Positions 57,180 through 64,000 of a DNA stretch of 64,000 bases are shown in pieces (position 1 is the first letter of the stretch; each line of letters begins with the position of its first letter). A model generated the notes under the pieces. That model saw only the letters and a list, made by a program, of their open reading frames with translations, was not told the DNA's origin and did no database searches. Made by a program: the position numbers and the translations under genes. The stretch covers positions 111,153,890 to 111,217,889 of the forward strand of contig OX352761.1 of assembly GCA_947095585.1 (NCBI GenBank), in the 5' to 3' direction. This stretch comes from Nephrocerus scutellatus. Taxonomy: Eukaryota > Arthropoda > Insecta > Diptera > Pipunculidae.

Positions 57180-58480
57180 CCAACATCATCATCATATTTG
57201 GCTCTACAACAAAAGTCTCTCCACCGGTCCCGATTTTCAGCCGATGTCATCTACTTTTGCATTCCTAAACTCTGGGCGTCCTCGTTTACACCATCCTTTC
57301 AGCAAATACTTGGCCGGCCTCGCTATCGTTTCCCATAAATCCTACCGCAAAGGACTCTCCGAGCAGGATCTTCTTCGCTCATGCGAGCTAGGTGTTCTGC
57401 CCACCGGACCCTACCGGGTTTACTTCTCTTAACCATGTCTACATTGCGGTAACGCTCGTAGATCTCATCATTATAGAGTATCCGGAATTTGAATTGAGGG
57501 ACCAATGTTCGATCTCCTACTCGCAGACGTGACCACCATGTATTTGATTTCGTGTCGCCTGCTCGATCTAGATGAAAGCTTCCTGTACAGCTCTTCGGTT
57601 TCTACCAACGATGTCAATATCGTCTGCGTAAGCCAGTATCTGAATGAACTGACTTATAGAGGATCGTTCCTCTCGCCGTTACGTTAGAGTCTGGGATCAC
57701 TTTCTCCAACGCCAGGTTGAAGAGGACGCAGGTCAGACCATCCCCTTGTCGGAGCCCGTTAAAGATGTTGAATGGGCTTCATAGTGATTGCTCGATACGC
57801 AACATTCTTATGTTCAGTCCCTAGCTTACATTCATTGAAGTCATTGACCCAGTCGTTCCGATCTCTACGACTACTGCCTAAGATAGAGTCAGCAGTACTA
57901 ATGACAGTATTCTTAATGCATGTCCATTTCACTTGTACGCCCGGCATCTCAGCCCCAGGACTTACTCTCCCTGCCATCTCCCATTTAGGGCAAGTCCTAT
58001 CGCTTGACCGTAGTTGCTTCTGGTCTTTTCGTTGCAAAGGGCAGCCATGATGACTCGAATCTGATTCGCGGATGCGGTCTTTCTTGATGATTCAATTCGC
58101 GCTCGGAGCACTATACCAACAAGATAGTGGTCCGAGTCGACGTTGGCACCTCGGTACGTTCGTACCGTCTTCAGGTTTGAGTTGTGGTATCTCCATCATG
58201 ATATACCCAGCTGGTTTTGTGGATATTTTTACGCGCAAACCTTGTATTCACAACGACCATATTATTGCTTGCTGCCATCTCTATGACCCTTTGTCCATTG
58301 TCATTAGTGTTCTCGTGTAAACTATGGATGTCTGAATACTGACTCTCTACCTATTTTGGCATTCATATCCCCAAAAATGATTTTTACGTCATACTGAGGA
58401 CAGGCATGGAGTTCCCGTTCGACTGAGTCAAAGAATCCTTCTTTTTCATCTGGGAAATTAAGATTTTCGTTTGTAAAAAT
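57180..58480 (-). mobile_element. RTE-like LINE relic with RT core deleted
   Basis: The endonuclease end (MQRKDQKQLRSSDRTCPKWE, DSILGSSRRDRNDW, 57759-58260) is joined near 57790 directly to the 3' part (YNDEIYERYRN, PGRVRWAEHLARMSEEDPAR, 57323-57505), so the RT domain is missing. DNA at 57840-58260 closely parallels 49830-50250. Confidence 0.8.
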
Positions 58481-61400
58481 AAGTACTTCTCTATATATAA
58501 CAGCTCCTTATTTTCAAATGATACCGAGAAGTTATGCAGAGTCTATCTCAATTAGGTGAAAAACTTTCCGCCAGTGCCTACCATCGACGTAGAGATATGG
58601 CAGCTCATTTGGACGGAATTCAAATTCGTTGTTGTAATTTAAATAAGTCAAGCATGCGGCCCCTTGTTCATTATTAGGCCACATGTAGGTTACCTCGCGA
58701 GTGTTTGACCTAAGCTAAGCTATATACAGACGCGTGTGAGCGCCATCCGCCATATGTATGTAGATCCAGTGATCTGTAGTACATGGAGGCTAATAAATAA
58801 CTCAAAATGAAAGTGTGACGGCACCCAAGCGGAACAGGACATCAGTCGACCTCGAGCATTCTTGCACAGACAAGACAGAATATTCCAATGGAATACCTCA
58901 ACGGCGATATGTTAACACAAAATATAATTTTCATACACACACATCCACGAGTATGCTAAACTTCGTATGGATCCTTTGCGACGAAGGATTATAATATGTC
59001 TTGAAAGATGCTACCTCTATTCTCGCACATGGAGGTTGAGTTCCGATCCCACTTTGCAGTGTTCGAAAGTATTCAAAGAATTTCCAATCAATTCTAATTG
59101 GCATCCCATCAATAAAAGTGATTTTCTCTTTCACGGATTCCGAATCCTTACAGGAGATTCTTTCCTGCTTGGCACGTGCTCGTTACAAGCACATATCTGA
59201 GCGGTGCTGAAACAAATATTGAATGTTTGAATATTTTAATTAGATTTTTACTTGTGTGTCTCCTTTGTCGTATCGTTGTTCATCTTCGCCTGCTGTGGGA
59301 TATTCAAAAGATCTCTTCGCATTTTGATAAGACGAACAACGTAATGTCGCGTGGGGGTTGTCGCGTCAGCGGACGGCTATAAATTATTTCAAATCAGCCA
59401 AAGCAGCGGCCTACCATGTGTGAGTTTGTTCGTGCTGGCTGTGTGTGAAGTCAACTTTGGTGTGTTCTGCTTTGACCCGCCTCTCTCGGATTTGTGTTTC
59501 GAAAAATTCCTTGCAGTGACTGTGATTTATATTAAATTTGAATACAATATATTTACCGTCCAACTATCGGTTAAACGATTAATTATGCTGAAGTGAAATT
59601 CGTATGCCACAGGGTACACCAATCGTACCGATGACGCTTACCCGATATTTCGAGAATACTTTGAAATATGGACGCATGTCAAAAAGTAGTGTACATAGAG
59701 TAATCATTATACGACCGATGGTAATGAAGGTGGTCTAAGTCAAGAAAGAATATGAAAAAAAATTAGTTGATCAGTCTTCGCGTTGAAGTTGAACATGGCT
59801 TGGATTCTGTCTAAACGGCGCAGCTACTATCTCAAAATACCGGTTAGATTCTTTCACATATTATTTTATATTACAGTAATTTAAAAGAATTCAACCTCAA
59901 ACAACTAACTTTTTCTTAAAAAATTCTTGACTTACTCGTCGACCATTCCATAATCACCGGCCTACGTATTCCCTTAAATCAGAGAATGAATTGAGAATTT
60001 TTAAAAAGCTTTGAGCTTACTCTGGTGTTTTAAATTATTTTTGCGTTAAAATTAAAAAAATATTCTGGAAAAAAATAAATTCTTCTTCTATTCTGTTGCC
60101 TTATCACGCAAGCGTAAGATTTACTGTGTACCCCAAAAATAACTTCGATAATTTCCATAACAAACTCACGGTCTAAAAGATAGTAACTTAATTTTTCGGG
60201 TACACAATAAAACTCATGCTTGCGGAATCCGGTCCCTGTTCTATTCTTCTTTCTTCGATCGGTCATTTGTAATAAAACCAAAACGCAATTCAAGATAACA
60301 TCAGAGAAGTTTAAGAGGCGTTTTCGGATCTGGCGGCTTTAATTGCAAATCTTTTATATCTCTTGACTTCACGTAAGACTTTAATGCCTAGAGCTGCTTT
60401 GCCTTGAGTTTATGATACATCTTAGAATTATATGCAAGCAAAAATATTAAAGTCAGAAATGCCGTCTTTCACTCAAAGTTGAGTTTATTTTAATAAAAAA
60501 ACCTATAACAGTCGCCTAAACTCCTACTAAACTAAGCACAGCAAAACTGGCAAACATTTACCGACGTCCCTACATCCTAGAGAATTACTGGTGCTTTTCA
60601 TTATTGAAGACACTAGACAAGACACAAGGAGACACACAACACGCATTAGAGCAAGACGCTTGATAGATGAGCATTTTAAGGAGGCATTAGTACTTGGCCG
60701 GCTATTTTTCAAACAGAACTTTTTGCTATCATATCTTTCTTGTAGTAATTGACTGGATTGTCTCCAAAACGATATAAAGACAAATCTTTGCAATATTTAG
60801 TGAGAGCCAGGCTTTAAATTCAATTCAAAAATAAAATTTCATAACTTTTATCTCCGTTTCGGGCCATACAGGAATATAAGGCAATGAATTAGCAGAAGCA
60901 TTTGCCAGAAGCTGGTCAGGAAGTAATTGTAGGCATGAGTCAAGCAATCTTACTATGGGCAAACAACCAATGCTTGACATTAGTTTAACTATCGCTTCTT
61001 TATGTTTTAATCGTCTCTTTAATTATAAACCTACTATTTAACGCATCTTTTACCAAATTCGCAACTAATGCAAAAACTATTATCCATACTAATATTGTAA
61101 ATGTGAAAGTAACTCTGTCTGTCTGTTACGTATTTATTTGTTATAATTGTATTTGCATTTAATTGTTACTTTAAATGTAAACTTTCATTAAAATCTCATC
61201 AGAGGCCGGTTAAGATACACTCCAATTTAACTCAGTGTTTTGCTTAAGCTAGCAGTGTAAAACAAATTTTTGTTTTAAACTCCAGGTTAAATCTGTTCAA
61301 AATGTTAATTCCGGAAAAACTACCACTGTAAAACCGGGCATTGAAGACGGGTTAGGCGTTGAATAGTAATCAAATTGTTGGTCAGTTTGCAATTTAGCTT

Positions 61401-61640
61401 AGAGACCACTATGATAGTGTTTGCTGAACACTATCTTTAGTGTTTGGTAAGTCTTTTTGTACATTTGTGGAATTAGCATAGAATAAATGATAAGCCGAAC
61501 AAAAAGACCGCCAAGTTCAATTTAGTATTTAGTATAGAGGGGTCTGTCGGAATCTGGTTGTCTTTCCAAATCCGAAATTAATATCTATGATGGGACTAAC
61601 ATTGGGTCCAATGTATGTAATTAAGCTCCATAAAAAGGTA
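58480..61640. other. Intergenic DNA, no gene recognised
   Basis: AT-rich, with many short ORFs on both strands and no motif-bearing frame or repeat that I could assign. Confidence 0.4.
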
Positions 61641-62950
61641 GTCTTATGGAGTGCGAGAACAGGAGAGGCATTTGCGTTCTTCCTGCAGTTGCAAAGGTAA
61701 TAGCCAAAGTAGTACTTGAGCGATTTAAGGAACATCTGGAAGATACACTCGATGCCAAACAAGCAGGTTTCCGTACTGGATCCTCCTGTGTAGACCACAT
61801 CAACACCCTGCGGATCATTATTAAAAAGTGCGTTGAATTCCAGTCACCACTACACCTGCTGTTCATCGATTTTGAGAAAGCGTTTGACTGTGTCAACAGA
61901 CAGTTTATCTGGCTCGCCTTGCGCAGGAGAGGTATACCCGATAAAGTAATAGCTATTATTTAAGCAACCTACGACGGCTCTAAATGTCATGTGCTGTTTA
62001 GAGGAAAGCTGTCAGAGGAATTTGAGATCCTAAGTGGGGTACGACAAGGTTGCATTCTATCGCCAATACTTTTTTTGTTGGTGATTAGCGATGTGCTTCG
62101 CGCTGCTTTATCTACTGGAAACGGAGGAATTCGTTGGATTCTTACATCTCAACTCAAACATCTGGACTACGCCGACAACTTTTGTTTATTCTCACACAGG
62201 ATTATGGAGGTGCACCAAATGACAAACAATTTGGAAAGGTAGGCAAATGTTGCGGGTTTGAAGATTAATACTGCCAAAACCAAAATCATCAACTTCGGCA
62301 CTAACTCAGTAACTCAAGTTAACATTGCTGGACAGCCGGTAGAGAGAGTAGGGAGTTTCCAATATCTTGGGAGTATTGTCTCCACCGAAGGTGGAACCGA
62401 ATAGGACATTGCCAACCGAAGCGGCAAAGCAAAATCAGTGTTTGGGATGATGCAATGCGATCAGCTTTAACAACAAGCTGCGACTGTTCAATTCAAATAT
62501 TGAATCTGTGCTGTTGTATTGGTGCAGCACTTGGAAGGTGACCGCTACTATCACAAAAAGATTACAAACGTTCGTAAATAGGTTCCTACGGAAGATCTTA
62601 AGGGTTTTCTGGCCTAACCGTTTTCTAACGAACATCTTTACCAGAGAACGGGTCAGAAACCAATAGGCACAACCATCCAATGACGCAAGTTGCAGTGGAT
62701 TGGTCATATACTCCGAAAAGGCGACATTTCCATAGCAAACTACGCATTGCAATTGAATCCGTTATCTCAGGATGGTAGAAGAATGGGTCGTCCAAGAAAT
62801 ACATGGCGCAGACCAGTTGAGGATGAGTCACGGCAAGTGGGGAAGAGTTGGAGAGAACTTAAGCTCATTGCCAGGAAGCGCACGCGATAGCGCTTAGGCG
62901 TAGTAGAGACCCTAGGACCCACAAGGCGATATAGGACATAAGTAAGTAGG
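61640..62950 (+). pseudogene. LINE reverse transcriptase pseudogene (well-readable)
   Basis: One frame runs from RGICVLPAVAKVIAKVVLER, through QAGFRTGSSCVDHINTLR, LLFIDFEKAFDCVNRQF, SGVRQGCILSPILFLLVISD and LDYADNFCLFSH to LKINTAKTKIINFG and GSFQYLGSIVSTEGG. In-frame stops interrupt it at 61961, 62240 and 62402. A frameshift carries the next part (LLYWCSTWKVTATITKRLQT, 62466-62660) in another frame, and WIGHILRKGDIS to GRPRNTWRRPVEDES returns to the first. The catalytic YADD reads YADN. It is of the craft/RTE-L2 type common in arthropods. Confidence 0.9.
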
Positions 62951-63439
62951 TAATGTATGTAATTCCTGTCTTGAAAAGAGGAAACAACTTTACAGTTTCT
63001 ATGGAATGTTTTGGTTTTTTCGGGCTAAGAATAAATATTTGGGGAAATTAATATTGTAACGACTCAAAAGGTTGCTAGGAGTTTTTTTTAATTTGGTTTT
63101 ATGGTTGAGTCGGTTAAAAGGATCAACGGTGCAAATACCACCCACTTATAAAATCTTTGGTGACTTGATATGATTAATGGACCCTGATAGTTATCAGTTA
63201 GATAAACGTGACGCGAGAGAAACGAAGAATGGAATACCCTGGAATTGTGATGGATAAGCTGTATCAAATAGGATGTTGAAAATTGATACAACACCTTTTG
63301 AATCAAAATGATTGGAGGACTATGTTATATAAAAGTCAATGAAAGAGAGAATGAGTATTTTGTTAAGTTATGATTCTGTTTATTCCTCTTGATTAGGTCA
63401 GCTTAGCTTAAAATCTGTATAAAAATTACCAAGGCGCCG

Positions 63440-63740
63440 TTTTCACTACAGATTACACAATAGTCATAAGGTATTGTGATCCAAGGTCCGTAAAGATCTG
63501 CAAAGGACTTTCCGAACTGATAATTGATCGTCCGTGACGGATGTCGTAGACTAGGATGCCCAGAGTTTAGAGATGCCTAACTTGACATCATTCGTTCTTG
63601 AGGGATGACGTAGTACAGGACGCCCCGAGCTTTGGGAAGTCACACTGAATACCGTTGGATAAAAATTGGGAACGATGCAGAGATTTTTGAGGGAGGACCA
63701 TAACCGGATTCCAGTTGTGGATCCATATGTGGTAAACGCT
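63440..63740 (+). mobile_element. RTE-like LINE tail relic
   Basis: Words such as GGATGCCCAGAGTTTAGAGATGCC and GGACCATAACCGGATTCCAGTTGTGGA correspond to the GRPEFRDA and tail blocks of the RTE family at 11.1-11.3 kb. Similar words occur twice in succession (about 63555 and 63619), suggesting a local duplication. Confidence 0.5.
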
Positions 63741-64000
63741 TATCATTCTACCCAGCCTTATATTTTTTCAGTCAGTCTGGCAAAGCCAATCGTAAATTTT
63801 GTTGCTATATGTTTTACATCTAGAGCATAGTATTTCTCAGGCAAGGAGCCAATGATTTTCCGTTCGGAGTATTTTATGTTGGCTATGTTTGTTCGCCCTC
63901 ATACTTCAACCCTGGCTTTTATTAAGAGCAACTAAATTAATTAAAAATTCAAGCATCGAAAGATAAACAAAAACAAATCAAGTCGCTGTTGGTTTGTATA

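Noticed and set aside
1..64000. Functional tRNA, rRNA, CRISPR, LTR retrotransposon or viral genes
   Set aside because: tRNA-like motifs all belong to SINEs or a degenerate pseudogene. No direct-repeat/spacer array, paired LTRs, or gag/protease/integrase motifs were found.

Overview
This is eukaryotic nuclear DNA, most likely from a higher fly (Diptera, Brachycera). The reasons are low gene density, AT-rich spacers, Drosophila-style start contexts (CAAAG-ATG, TTCAAA-ATG), an insect-type single-domain Npc2 gene, and abundant fly/insect-type LINEs, mariners and tRNA-derived SINEs. The species cannot be named from the sequence alone. Nothing here looks bacterial: no operons, no Shine-Dalgarno-led genes, no CRISPR array and no rRNA.

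Only two intact protein-coding genes are supported, both intronless and on the + strand. The first (2221-3609) encodes a 462-residue secreted protein. It has a helical N-terminal part and a C-terminal part made of three related ~50-residue repeats, which reads as a beta-trefoil. The second (17702-18157) encodes a 151-residue secreted ML-domain (Npc2-like) lipid-binding protein. A possible last exon of an unrecognised gene lies at about 43916-44137.

Most of the remaining recognisable sequence is dead or non-autonomous mobile DNA. LINE relics cover much of 5.4-6.6, 10.2-11.3, 13.6-16.4, 18.8-22.5, 30.0-31.6, 34.6-36.2, 39.9-41.8, 48.6-50.3, 52.0-53.8, 57.2-58.5 and 61.6-62.9 kb. They fall into several families: RNase H-bearing LOA/R1-like, CR1/jockey-like and RTE-like. 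All carry stops, frameshifts or internal deletions. Two Tc1/mariner families are present. One of them has an internally deleted element with both terminal inverted repeats and TA flanks (46509-47456). A tRNA-derived SINE occurs in at least six copies, two with clear target-site duplications, one of those nested inside an RTE-type LINE.

Less ordinary repeats are also present. One is a ~0.5-kb element family (copies near 32.2, 38.1 and 45.9 kb) with internal ~120-bp tandem units, a GT microsatellite and a subterminal inverted repeat, a layout reminiscent of Helentron-derived (HINE/DINE-1-like) elements. Others are a 164-bp foldback MITE with 49-bp arms and a TAA duplication, a ~205-bp-period degenerate satellite-like array at the left edge, a CAACATG-type array with a 233-bp higher-order repeat, and a TTGCACCAA-punctuated block with nine TGATAA/TTATCA sites. 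Stretches such as 7-9, 22.5-26, 27.7-29.8, 54.5-57 and 58.5-61.6 kb show no supportable gene.
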